Of a DNA stretch of 13,667 nt, positions 5,554 through 13,667 are shown in pieces (position 1 is the stretch's first letter; each line of letters opens with the position of its first letter). Below the pieces are notes generated by a model. The model ran no database searches and had not been told where the DNA came from. It saw only the letters and a list, made by a program, of their open reading frames with translations. The position numbers were made by a program, and so were the translations under genes. The DNA comes from Gallionella sp. (GTDB lineage Bacteria; Pseudomonadota; Gammaproteobacteria; Burkholderiales; Gallionellaceae), in NCBI GenBank assembly GCA_004298605.1, contig SCPW01000356.1, positions 1-13,667 on the forward strand, in the 5' to 3' direction.

Positions 5554-7671
5554 AAAAACCTGATTCTCATCAGTGTGGTGCTCGGCGGCGTGCTGCTGTA
5601 CCTGCTATCCAGCAGCAGCGTGAACACCGAGGTGTTTTCGCTCAACTACTATAGCCTGCTCGGCCTGACCGGCGCGCTGGCGCTTTCTCTGATGGGGCTG
5701 GTGACTTACCGGTTGTGGCGGCTGCGCAACAAGCTGAGGGACAAGGTGTTCGGCGCCAAATTGACCTTGCGCCTGGTGCTGTTCTTCACGCTGATCGCGG
5801 TGCTGCCGGGCATTCTGGTCTATGCGGTATCGGTGCAATTTCTGGGCAAGAGCATCGAGTCCTGGTTTGACGTGCGCGTCGAAAAGGCTCTGGAGGGCGG
5901 TCTCAATCTCGGCAGGAGCGGCCTCGACAACAGCCTGAAAGAGCTGTCCAAAAAGACCCAGTTCATCGCGTTGCTGCTGGCGGAAAAACAGCCGGAGCAA
6001 TACCAGCGCGCGCTGGACCAGTTGGTGGATGAAAAGGTGGCGCAGGAAGCGGCGTTATTCTCCGCCAAAGGTAATTTGATCGTATTTTCCTCCGGCGGCA
6101 ACGCGCGGGTGCCGGACATGCCCGATGGCGATTTGCTGCGCCTGGCGCTGGACAAGGGCGAACATGCCGTGATCGACACCTTGCCGAACAAAGGGTTGAC
6201 GCTGCGCACGCTGGCTGCGGTGAATTCCAACGTGAATGCGGGCGTGCGGTACGTATTGCAATTCACCCAGCCGGTGCCGAAACAGATCGAGGCGGATGCC
6301 GAGACCGTGCAGGCGGTGTATCGCGACTACCAGGAACTGACGCTTTCCCGCCTCGGGCTGAAGCGGCTATATGCGATCACCCTGACGCTGTCGTTGCTGG
6401 TGGTGTTGCTGACGGCGGTGTCGGCGGCATTTTTTATCAGCGAGCGGCTGGGCTCCTCGCTGGAAGCGCTCGCGGAAGGCACGCGCGCGGTGGCGCATGG
6501 CGATTTTACCGGCCAGCATCCGATACAAAGCAGCGACGAGCTGGGCGCGCTGACCGGCCTGTTCAACCAGATGACGCGGCAGTTATATGAGGCGAAGCAG
6601 GCCAGCGAGCAACAGCGGCGCGAAGTGGAAAGCGCCAAGGCGCACCTGGAAAGCGTGCTGACCCACCTGTCTTCCGGCGTGCTGGCGCTGGACGATGAGC
6701 TGTGCCTGCGTTCGGTGAACACCAGCGCGGCGCAGATACTCGCCGCGCCGTTGCAGGAGATGCAGCGCATGTCCCTGGCGCAGATTGCCGAAAAGCACAG
6801 CCTGTTAAGCTCGTTCTGCCACACGGTCATGGAGGCTTTCGGCGAAACGGCCACGGGCGAATGGCAGCGGCAGATAGAGCGCATGGGCAGGAATGGCACC
6901 CAGGTTCTGCTGATGCGCGGGACGCGGTTGCCGCAAGGCGGGGAAGCGGGATATGTCGTGGTGTTCGACGACATCAGCCACCTGCTTCAGACGGAGCGGC
7001 AGGCGGCATGGGGCGAAGTGGCGCGCCGCCTCGCGCACGAAATCAAAAACCCGCTCACCCCGATACAGCTTTCGGCGGAACGCCTGCAGCACAAGCTCAG
7101 CGACAAACTCGACGAAGGCGATGCGCAGCTCTTGCAGCGCGCCACGCAAACCATCGTCAGCCAGGTCGCCGCAATGAAAAACATGGTGGGCGATTTCGCC
7201 AATTACGCGCGCGGTCCGGCGCTGAAGCTGTCGCGCCTGGACATGCACAAGCTGATCAGGGAAGTGCTGGGTTTGTATGAGGCAAATGCCATCGCCATCG
7301 TATTGAAGCTGGAAGCGCCGCAGAGCGAAATCAACGGGGATGCGACGCGCCTGCGGCAGGTCATCCACAATCTGTTGCAAAATGCACAAGACGCATTGCA
7401 GGGTGTCGCGCGACCGCAAATAACGCTGTATACCGAAACGCGCGACAGGGAAATTCATCTGCGCATCGAGGATAACGGCACCGGCTTTTCCGAGGCCGCG
7501 CTGTCCCGCGCCTTCGAACCGTACATGACGACCAAGACCAAAGGAACCGGCCTGGGGCTGGCAATCGTGAAAAAAATCATCGAGGAACATGGCGGGCACA
7601 TCGGCATTGAAAACCGCGTGGGCGGCGGGGCGCGCATCGGCATCGACCTGCCGCTGGTCGAGGACGCGTAA
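5551..7671 (+). CDS. ntrY: NtrY-like membrane sensor histidine kinase
   Basis: This 706-residue inner-membrane kinase should autophosphorylate and pass the phosphate to the response regulator encoded next. Hydrophobic segments lie at about 3-20, 33-56, 71-98 and 273-297; the region 99-272 between the last two should be periplasmic and sense the signal. A HAMP linker (about 298-350), coiled coil and PAS domain (about 360-480) follow. The HisKA motif AHEIKNPLTPIQLSAERL carries the phospho-acceptor His496. The ATPase domain has the N-box HNLLQNAQDAL (606-616), G1 DNGTGF (641-646) and G2 GTGLGL (665-670). HEIKNPLTPIQLSAERL is characteristic of NtrY. NtrY is linked in other bacteria to nitrogen, redox or envelope control; the signal here is unknown. 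ATG 5551 lies 10 bases after GGAG in a tandem repeat. The gene pairs with the downstream regulator. Confidence 0.92.
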   Translation: MKNLILISVVLGGVLLYLLSSSSVNTEVFSLNYYSLLGLTGALALSLMGLVTYRLWRLRNKLRDKVFGAKLTLRLVLFFTLIAVLPGILVYAVSVQFLGKSIESWFDVRVEKALEGGLNLGRSGLDNSLKELSKKTQFIALLLAEKQPEQYQRALDQLVDEKVAQEAALFSAKGNLIVFSSGGNARVPDMPDGDLLRLALDKGEHAVIDTLPNKGLTLRTLAAVNSNVNAGVRYVLQFTQPVPKQIEADAETVQAVYRDYQELTLSRLGLKRLYAITLTLSLLVVLLTAVSAAFFISERLGSSLEALAEGTRAVAHGDFTGQHPIQSSDELGALTGLFNQMTRQLYEAKQASEQQRREVESAKAHLESVLTHLSSGVLALDDELCLRSVNTSAAQILAAPLQEMQRMSLAQIAEKHSLLSSFCHTVMEAFGETATGEWQRQIERMGRNGTQVLLMRGTRLPQGGEAGYVVVFDDISHLLQTERQAAWGEVARRLAHEIKNPLTPIQLSAERLQHKLSDKLDEGDAQLLQRATQTIVSQVAAMKNMVGDFANYARGPALKLSRLDMHKLIREVLGLYEANAIAIVLKLEAPQSEINGDATRLRQVIHNLLQNAQDALQGVARPQITLYTETRDREIHLRIEDNGTGFSEAALSRAFEPYMTTKTKGTGLGLAIVKKIIEEHGGHIGIENRVGGGARIGIDLPLVEDA

Positions 7672-7709
7672 TGGAAATTTCCACAAATCCATTTTCCGGG
7701 CAAACCCGG
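7672..7709 (+). other. Palindrome and small hairpin between kinase and regulator genes
   Basis: The 68-base gap holds a perfect 12-base palindrome TGGAAATTTCCA at 7672-7683 and an inverted repeat CCGGG (7696-7700) / CCCGG (7705-7709) with a 4-base loop. A half copy AAATTTCC recurs near 7719. The palindrome could be an operator or an mRNA structure; no regulator can be named from sequence alone. Confidence 0.4.
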
Positions 7710-7739
7710 CCATATAACAAATTTCCAGAGGTGCGCTAA

Positions 7740-8393
7740 ATGGCAAGCAAACAAATTTTGGTGGTGGACGACGAAGTCGGCATCCGCGAGCTGTTGTCGG
7801 AAATCCTGTTTGACGAAGGCTACCAAGTACACCTGGCCGAAAATGCCGGGCAGGCCCGCGCCTACCGGAGCGAGCACGAACCTGATCTGGTGCTGCTCGA
7901 TATCTGGATGCCGGAAACGGATGGCGTGACTTTGCTCAAGGAATGGGTCGAGCAGGAATTGCTGACCATGCCGGTCGTGATGATGTCCGGCCACGGCACG
8001 ATAGAAACGGCGGTCGAGGCGACGCGCATCGGCGCGGTGGATTTTCTGGAAAAACCTATCTCGTTGCAAAAGTTGCTCGATACCGTCGCCAAGGCCATCA
8101 GGGAGGGCGCGCCCAAACCGCAGGCACAGCACACCGAGATGCAAAGCCAGCAAGTTACCCTGAACATCGGCGGACAGGCACAGCAATTTTCACTGCCGCT
8201 GGATTTGCCGTTGCGCGAAGCGCGCGAACATTTCGACGCGCTCTACTTCAGCTACCATTTGCAGGAAGAAGCCGGCAATGTTTCGCGGGTGGCCGATAAG
8301 GTCGGCCTGGAGCGCACCCATCTTTACCGCAAGCTCAAGCAATTGGGCATCAAATTCGCAAAAAAAGGCGGCGAGGGCGAATCCACGCAATAA
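7740..8393 (+). CDS. ntrX: NtrX-like response regulator without AAA+ domain (REC + Fis HTH)
   Basis: This 217-residue cytoplasmic regulator has a receiver domain (1-120) with VVDDE at 8-12, phospho-acceptor Asp54 (LLDIWMP), Ser83 and Lys105. It ends in a Fis-type helix-turn-helix (about 157-204; VADKVGLERTHLYRKLKQLG), a sequence typical of the NtrX C-terminus. The two are joined by a Gln-rich linker (about 122-155). Canonical NtrX is about 450 residues with a central AAA+ sigma-54 activation domain; here that domain is absent and the frame has no break, so it should bind DNA but not open sigma-54 promoters by ATP hydrolysis. The layout resembles RegA/ActR-type regulators. AGAGG at 7726-7731 precedes ATG 7740 at suitable spacing. 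It is the natural partner of the NtrY-like kinase upstream. Confidence 0.88.
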   Translation: MASKQILVVDDEVGIRELLSEILFDEGYQVHLAENAGQARAYRSEHEPDLVLLDIWMPETDGVTLLKEWVEQELLTMPVVMMSGHGTIETAVEATRIGAVDFLEKPISLQKLLDTVAKAIREGAPKPQAQHTEMQSQQVTLNIGGQAQQFSLPLDLPLREAREHFDALYFSYHLQEEAGNVSRVADKVGLERTHLYRKLKQLGIKFAKKGGEGESTQ

Positions 8394-8410
8394 ACGGCCC
8401 CGGATCCGCC

Positions 8411-8443
8411 CCGCACGGGCATGTTGCGCCCATCCCGGTGCGG
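8411..8443 (+). terminator. Weak stem-loop after the response regulator gene
   Basis: CCGCAC (8411-8416) pairs with GTGCGG (8438-8443), and GGGC (8417-8420) with GCCC (8428-8431), leaving a bulge. There is no T-run downstream, so if it ends transcription it is not a standard intrinsic terminator. It lies between the end of the regulator gene and the promoter of tkt. Confidence 0.25.
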
Positions 8444-8446
8444 CGG

Positions 8447-8475
8447 TTGCCCTAATCGGGGGTCTGCGGCATAAT
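8447..8475 (+). promoter_or_regulatory. Sigma-70-type promoter of the tkt-gap-pgk-pyk cluster
   Basis: TTGCCC (8447-8452, 4 of 6 to TTGACA) is followed after 17 bases by CATAAT (8470-8475, 5 of 6 to TATAAT). Transcription would start near 8482, giving a leader of about 65 bases. It is the best promoter-like match I see in the window. Confidence 0.6.
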
Positions 8476-8531
8476 TGCCGACCCAAACGAATTCGGGCTC
8501 ACTTCATATAACCAATCCCGCAGGGATGTTC

Positions 8532-8537
8532 AGGAGG
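8532..8537 (+). promoter_or_regulatory. Strong ribosome binding site of tkt
   Basis: AGGAGG lies 9 bases before ATG 8547 and fixes that start codon. Confidence 0.85.
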
Positions 8538-8546
8538 CAATAGCAA

Positions 8547-10565
8547 ATGGCTGCGACACGCAACATCACCCCACCCAAGTTCAACGACATTACCAGCGCG
8601 ATCCGTATGCTGGCAGTGGATGCCGTGCAAAAGGCTAATTCCGGTCACCCGGGTGCGCCTATGGGCATGGCGGAAATTGCCGATGTGTTGTGGAACAGAC
8701 ATTTGCGCCACAATCCGGCCAACCCGAAGTGGCCTGACCGCGACCGCTTCATTCTGTCCAACGGCCACGGCTCGATGCTGATTTATGCGCTGCTGCATTT
8801 GTCTGGCTACAATTTGCCTATCGAAGAACTGAAGCGTTTCCGCCAGATGCACTCCAAGACGCCCGGCCACCCAGAATACGGCTATACACCAGGCGTAGAA
8901 ACCACCGGTGGCCCGCTCGGCCAAGGCATCACCAACGCTGTGGGCATGGCGATGGCGGAAAAATTGCTGGCTGCGGAATTCAATAAACCCGGCCACGAAA
9001 TTGTCAATCACCACACTTATGTGTTCATGGGCGACGGCTGCATGATGGAAGGCATTTCCCATGAAGCGTGTGCGCTGGCAGGCACATGGGGTCTGGGCAA
9101 ATTGACCGCATTTTGGGATGACAACAATATTTCGATCGACGGCCACGTGGACGGCTGGTTTACCGATGACACTCCCAAGCGTTTCGAGTCTTACGGCTGG
9201 CACGTCGTCGAAGTGAACGGGCATGACCCCGAAGCAATTGATGCTGCGATCAAGGCCGGCAAAGCGGTCGCCGACAAACCCACGCTGATTTGCTGCAAAA
9301 CTATCATCGGCGCGGGTTCGCCCAATAAGGCCGACACCCATGATGTGCATGGCGCCGCGCTGGGCAATGACGAAGTGAACGCGACACGCGAACATATCGG
9401 CTGGAAATACCCACCTTTTGAAATTCCAAAGCATGTGTACGAAGCTTGGGATGCGCGCACCAAGGGCGAAGGTCTGGAAAAGCTGTGGAACAACAAGTTT
9501 GCCGAATATCGCGCCGCGTTCCCGAAAGAAGCGGCCGAATTCGAGCGCCGCATCAGCGGCGAATTGCCCGCCAACTGGGCGGCACACGCCGCCGAGGCAA
9601 TCGCTAAAACCAATGAAAAAGCCGAAACCATCGCGACCCGCAAGGCTTCGCAGAATGCCATCAACGCCTTGGCTCCGGCATTGCCAGAGTTCCTCGGCGG
9701 CTCGGCTGATCTGACCGGTTCTAACCTGACCAACTGGACGGGCTGCAAACATATTCGCGGCAAGAGCAACGGTAATTACATCAGCTACGGCGTGCGCGAA
9801 TTCGGCATGGCGCACATCATGAACGGTATGGCTTTGCACGGCGGCTATCTGCCGTTCGGCGGCACTTTCCTGATGTTCTCGGAATACGCCCGCAACGCAT
9901 TGCGCATGTCTGCGCTGATGAAGCAGCGCGTGATCTACGTGTTCACCCACGACTCGATCGGTTTGGGCGAAGACGGCCCGACGCACCAGCCAGTCGAACA
10001 AACCGCGACACTGCGTTACATCCCCAACATGGAATTGTGGCGCCCGTGCGATACGGTCGAATCAACCGCCGCCTGGGTGGCTGCCGTCGAGCGCAAGGAT
10101 GGCCCGAGCAGCCTGGTTTTCAGCCGCCAGAATTTGGCGTTCCAGAAGCGCGATGCGGCGCAGATCGCCAACATCCGCAAGGGCGCTTATGTGTTGTCCG
10201 AAGCTGCGGGCGGCAAACCGCAAGCCGTGTTGATCGCTACCGGCTCGGAAGTGTCGCTGGCGCTGGAAGCGCAAAAAACATTGGCTGCCGGAGGCGTCAA
10301 TGTGCGCGTTGTATCCATGCCGTCCACCAATGTGTTCGACAAGCAAGACCAGGCTTACAAGGACAGCGTATTGCCCACGGGCGTGAAGCGCGTTGCAGTT
10401 GAAGCGGGTGTAACAGGTGGTTGGTACAAGTATGTGGGGCTGGACGGCGCGGTGATCGGCATGGATTGCTTTGGCGAATCGGCGCCTGCGCCGGAGTTGT
10501 TCAAGCACTTCGGCTTTACCGCTGACAACGTGGTTGCGGCGGTGAAAAAAGTTATCGGCGCATAA
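8547..10565 (+). CDS. tkt: Transketolase
   Basis: Transketolase moves two-carbon units between sugar phosphates using thiamine diphosphate and Mg2+, in the pentose phosphate pathway and the Calvin cycle. The 672-residue product is close to the usual length (about 660-670). Seen in order: [15 protein letters not shown] (29-43), SNGHGSML with His74, the cofactor/Mg motif GDGCMMEG (162-169) through DDNN (191-194), DTHDVHG (263-269), VREFGMAH with catalytic Glu418, and [16 protein letters not shown] (467-482). The C-terminal domain is complete. A promoter at 8447-8475 and a strong ribosome site precede it. Its place before gap, pgk and pyk suggests a carbon-metabolism operon; in an autotroph this would feed RuBP regeneration, but no RuBisCO gene is in view, so that role is inferred. 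Confidence 0.97.
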   Translation: MAATRNITPPKFNDITSAIRMLAVDAVQKANSGHPGAPMGMAEIADVLWNRHLRHNPANPKWPDRDRFILSNGHGSMLIYALLHLSGYNLPIEELKRFRQMHSKTPGHPEYGYTPGVETTGGPLGQGITNAVGMAMAEKLLAAEFNKPGHEIVNHHTYVFMGDGCMMEGISHEACALAGTWGLGKLTAFWDDNNISIDGHVDGWFTDDTPKRFESYGWHVVEVNGHDPEAIDAAIKAGKAVADKPTLICCKTIIGAGSPNKADTHDVHGAALGNDEVNATREHIGWKYPPFEIPKHVYEAWDARTKGEGLEKLWNNKFAEYRAAFPKEAAEFERRISGELPANWAAHAAEAIAKTNEKAETIATRKASQNAINALAPALPEFLGGSADLTGSNLTNWTGCKHIRGKSNGNYISYGVREFGMAHIMNGMALHGGYLPFGGTFLMFSEYARNALRMSALMKQRVIYVFTHDSIGLGEDGPTHQPVEQTATLRYIPNMELWRPCDTVESTAAWVAAVERKDGPSSLVFSRQNLAFQKRDAAQIANIRKGAYVLSEAAGGKPQAVLIATGSEVSLALEAQKTLAAGGVNVRVVSMPSTNVFDKQDQAYKDSVLPTGVKRVAVEAGVTGGWYKYVGLDGAVIGMDCFGESAPAPELFKHFGFTADNVVAAVKKVIGA

Positions 10566-10592
10566 TTTGTTGGCGGCCACAACGTGGTGAAA

Positions 10593-10617
10593 ACTGTAAA
10601 AAAACATACTGTAAAAA
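10593..10617 (+). repeat. Direct repeat ACTGTAAAAA x2 upstream of gap
   Basis: ACTGTAAAAA occurs at 10593-10602 and 10608-10617, start to start 15 bases, in the 86-base A/T-rich gap between tkt and gap. The same gap has a small inverted repeat CCAC-AAC-GTGG at about 10578-10588. These may be regulator sites or chance in A-rich DNA. Confidence 0.4.
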
Positions 10618-10630
10618 CCAAAATTTTTAA

Positions 10631-11653
<1,023 letters not shown>

Positions 11654-11665
11654 AAATAGATATGT

Positions 11666-11732
11666 AGGGTGGGCACGCTTTTTGTGCCCACGCGGCCAGT
11701 TTCTGCGTGGGCACAAAAAGCGTGCCCACCCT
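11666..11732 (+). repeat. BIME-like inverted pair of REP hairpins between gap and pgk
   Basis: Bases 11666-11693 and 11705-11732 are perfect 28-base inverted repeats with an 11-base loop. Each arm is itself a hairpin: GTGGGCAC (11669-11676) pairs with GTGCCCAC (11684-11691), and GTGGGCAC (11707-11714) with GTGCCCAC (11722-11729). Two mirrored palindromes of this kind are the layout of REP/BIME repeats. I recall similar GTAGGGTGGGCAC-type repeats scattered in many bacterial genomes. In RNA it would form a very stable structure that may block 3' decay of the gap message or lower read-through into pgk. Confidence 0.85.
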
Positions 11733-11765
11733 GCGGTTTTCGTCCTAGAATTTCTGGAGTAAAAA

Positions 11766-13013
11766 ATGTCCGTAATCAAAATGACCGATCTGGATCTCAA
11801 GGGTAAACGCGTCCTGATCCGTTCCGATCTCAATGTACCCGTCAAGGACGGCAAGGTAACCTCCGATGCGCGCATCACCGCCTCGATGGCGACCATCAAT
11901 TTCGCGCTGGAGGCCGGCGCGCGCGTCATGGTGACCTCGCATCTGGGACGCCCCGAAGAAGGCGTTTATTCCGAAGAAAATTCGCTCAAGCCAGTAGCCA
12001 ATGTCATCGCCAACAAACTGGGCAAACCGGTGCGCCTGATCAAAGATTGGGTGGACGGCGGTTTCCAGGTTGCCGAGGGCGAACTGGTTTTGCTGGAAAA
12101 CTGCCGTTTCAATAAAGGCGAGAAGAAAAGCCTGGATGAAACCGCGAGAAAATATGCGGCACTGTGCGACGTATTTGTCATGGACGCATTCGGTACGGCG
12201 CACCGCGCCGAAGCTTCGACCCACGGCGTGGCCAAGTACGCACCGGTGGCCGCTGCCGGTATTTTGTTGACCGAAGAGCTGGAAGCATTGACCAAAGCCC
12301 TGCTCAGCCCGGCGCGCCCGATGGTGGCTATCGTCGGCGGCTCCAAAGTTTCGACCAAGCTGACAGTGCTGGAATCGCTGTCCGAAAAATGCGAACAACT
12401 GGTGGTCGGCGGCGGTATCGCCAACACCTTCCTCAAGGCCACCGGCCATCCGGTCGGCAAGTCGCTGTGTGAAAATGATCTGGTTCCAACCGCACAGGCG
12501 CTTATCGCAAAAATGACGGCACGCGGGGCGAGCATCCCCATCGCAAGTGATGTGGTGGTAGGGAAAGAACCTCCGTTTGTAGCCGGCAACGAAAACACCC
12601 CAGCCGTCGTGAAAGACGCGAAGGACGTGGCCGACGACGAAATGATTTTCGATATCGGCCCCAAGTCCGCACAAGAGTTGGCCGATATCATCATGAAGGC
12701 CGGTACGGTAGTGTGGAACGGCCCGGTCGGCGTGTTCGAATTCGATCAGTTTGGCGAAGGCACCAAAAAAATCGCCATGGCGATCGCCGAAACCAAAGCA
12801 TTCACCCTGGCGGGCGGTGGCGACACGATAGCCGCGATCCAGAAATACGACATTTACGACAAGGTGTCTTACATTTCTACAGCGGGCGGTGCGTTTCTGG
12901 AATTCCTGGAAGGTAAAAAATTACCGGCAGTGGAAATTCTGGAGCAGCGTGCGGTGAAAAAAGAATCCGGTTGTGGTGGTGGTAGCGGAGGCTGCGCTTG
13001 CAGCGGGGATTAA
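11766..13013 (+). CDS. pgk: Phosphoglycerate kinase with Cys-rich C-terminal tail
   Basis: PGK transfers phosphate between 1,3-bisphosphoglycerate and ADP in glycolysis, or in the reverse direction in the Calvin cycle. The 415-residue product shows [11 protein letters not shown] (19-29), TSHLGRP (57-63), the ENCRFNKGE segment (111-119), [13 protein letters not shown] (139-151), [11 protein letters not shown] (189-199), [10 protein letters not shown] (317-326) and the nucleotide-binding GGGDT (350-354). Typical bacterial PGKs are about 390 residues and end near the LPAVEIL segment. Here about 20 residues follow, ending [15 protein letters not shown] with Cys403, Cys410 and Cys412. The tail is in frame with no break. 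Its function is unknown; metal binding or redox control are possible. GGAG at 11756-11759 precedes ATG 11766 by 6 bases. pyk follows after 6 bases, so the two are probably one transcript. Confidence 0.97.
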   Translation: MSVIKMTDLDLKGKRVLIRSDLNVPVKDGKVTSDARITASMATINFALEAGARVMVTSHLGRPEEGVYSEENSLKPVANVIANKLGKPVRLIKDWVDGGFQVAEGELVLLENCRFNKGEKKSLDETARKYAALCDVFVMDAFGTAHRAEASTHGVAKYAPVAAAGILLTEELEALTKALLSPARPMVAIVGGSKVSTKLTVLESLSEKCEQLVVGGGIANTFLKATGHPVGKSLCENDLVPTAQALIAKMTARGASIPIASDVVVGKEPPFVAGNENTPAVVKDAKDVADDEMIFDIGPKSAQELADIIMKAGTVVWNGPVGVFEFDQFGEGTKKIAMAIAETKAFTLAGGGDTIAAIQKYDIYDKVSYISTAGGAFLEFLEGKKLPAVEILEQRAVKKESGCGGGSGGCACSGD

Positions 13014-13019
13014 CAATTT

Positions 13020-13667
13020 ATGTTGCGTAGAACCAAAATAGTTGCAACGCTGGGACCCGCTTCCAGCGACCAGAAAGTCCTCGAAAAAATGATACGCGCC
13101 GGGGTTGACTTGGTGCGGATGAATTTTTCGCACGGCACGGCGCAAGACCATATGAAGCGCGCCGAGACCGTGCGTGCGGCGGCCGCGTCATGCGACCGTA
13201 TCGTCGGAATCCTGGCCGACCTGCAGGGTCCGAAAATACGTGTGCGCAAATTTGAGCATGACAAAATCACCCTGAACAATGGCGACACTTTCATTCTGGA
13301 TGCCGCGCTGGATGGGCTGGGCAACCAGGAGCGCGTCGGGCTGGACTACAAAGACCTGCCCAAGGATGTCAGCAAGGGCTCGGTGCTGCTGCTCAATGAC
13401 GGCCTGCTGGAATTCGATGTGATCGAAGTCAAGGGCTCCGAGGTGATTTGCAAGGTGGTGCGCGGCGGCGTGCTATCCAACAACAAAGGCATCAACCGCA
13501 AGGGCGGCGGGCTGACCGCGCCCGCGCTGACCGACAAGGACAAGGAAGACATCAAGACCGCAGCGCTCATCAAGGCGGACTACCTGGCCGTGTCGTTCCC
13601 GCGCAACGGCGATGACATGCACCTGGCGCGCGAGCTGATGCACGCGGCCGGCGGCAAAAGCCTGCTG
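13020..13667 (+). CDS. pyk: Pyruvate kinase, N-terminal part (runs off the window)
   Basis: Pyruvate kinase makes pyruvate and ATP from phosphoenolpyruvate and ADP. From ATG 13020 the frame stays open for 216 codons to the window end, so about half of the protein is seen. Matches include the start [13 protein letters not shown] (3-15), RMNFSHG with Arg33, Asn35 and Ser37 (33-39), the metal/K+ region ADLQGPKIR with Asp68 (67-74), the B domain (about 75-170) with LLNDG (124-128) and [14 protein letters not shown] (162-175), then [11 protein letters not shown] (189-199). This last part resembles PykA-type enzymes. The catalytic Lys/Glu and the C-terminal regulatory domain lie beyond the window. 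The gap from pgk is only 6 bases; a G-rich GGGG at about 13005 could act as a weak ribosome site inside the pgk end. Confidence 0.95.
   Translation, partial: MLRRTKIVATLGPASSDQKVLEKMIRAGVDLVRMNFSHGTAQDHMKRAETVRAAAASCDRIVGILADLQGPKIRVRKFEHDKITLNNGDTFILDAALDGLGNQERVGLDYKDLPKDVSKGSVLLLNDGLLEFDVIEVKGSEVICKVVRGGVLSNNKGINRKGGGLTAPALTDKDKEDIKTAALIKADYLAVSFPRNGDDMHLARELMHAAGGKSLL

Noticed and set aside
7740..8393. Frameshifted or deleted full-length ntrX
   Set aside because: The frame is continuous, start and stop are normal and the linker is well formed, so it reads as an intact short regulator, not a broken gene.
8499..10001. 500-codon antisense open frame opposite tkt
   Set aside because: It mirrors transketolase codons on the other strand; GC-rich third positions commonly give long antisense frames. 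No ribosome site or recognisable domain.
11679..11740. Intrinsic terminator at the gap-pgk inverted repeat
   Set aside because: The stem is strong but the T-run lies within the arm rather than after the hairpin, and only TTTT follows a few bases later. REP/BIME explains the double palindrome better, though partial termination is possible.
11723..11751. Separate pgk promoter (TAGAAT at 11746-11751)
   Set aside because: The -10-like hexamer has no good -35 at correct distance; the position would fall within the REP arm with a poor match.

Overview
The window looks like chromosomal DNA of a betaproteobacterium, most likely a Nitrosomonadales/Gallionellaceae-type autotroph. This rests on the remembered order fmt-rsmB-DUF4390-ntrY-ntrX, on the tkt-gap-pgk-pyk carbon-metabolism cluster, and on the protein sequences. 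No database search was possible, so the taxonomy is inference. Every complete gene is on the + strand, and there is no gene-free stretch longer than about 160 bases.

Region 1 (1-2604) is accessory DNA. It holds the last 26 codons and right end of an IS3-family insertion sequence. The IS abuts, at base 121, the inside of an hsdR gene (type I restriction enzyme R subunit). The N-terminal nuclease region of HsdR is not joined to the rest; an 819-codon helicase/translocase part remains open.

Region 2 (2633-8393) is a tightly packed housekeeping and regulatory block. It contains fmt (formylation of initiator tRNA), rsmB (16S rRNA m5C methyltransferase), a secreted DUF4390 protein, an NtrY-like membrane histidine kinase, and a short NtrX-like response regulator that lacks the AAA+ sigma-54 domain. 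The usual def gene is not directly upstream of fmt; the restriction fragment sits there instead. The DUF4390 gene is full of repeats: two inverted arrays of 7-bp units, an 11-bp-stem hairpin, a 33-bp in-frame duplication and an 11-bp triplet repeat at its end.

Region 3 (8394-13667) is a central carbon cluster: transketolase, glyceraldehyde-3-phosphate dehydrogenase, phosphoglycerate kinase and the start of pyruvate kinase. It has a good sigma-70-type promoter before tkt. These enzymes serve glycolysis/gluconeogenesis and, in an autotroph, the Calvin cycle. A 28-bp perfect inverted repeat built from two REP-like hairpins lies between gap and pgk. PGK carries an unusual Cys/Gly-rich C-terminal tail.

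I found no convincing new multi-gene system. The best leads are the heptad repeats that shape the rsmB/DUF4390 junction and signal peptide, the PGK cysteine tail, the REP pair between gap and pgk, and the AAA-less NtrX partner of NtrY.
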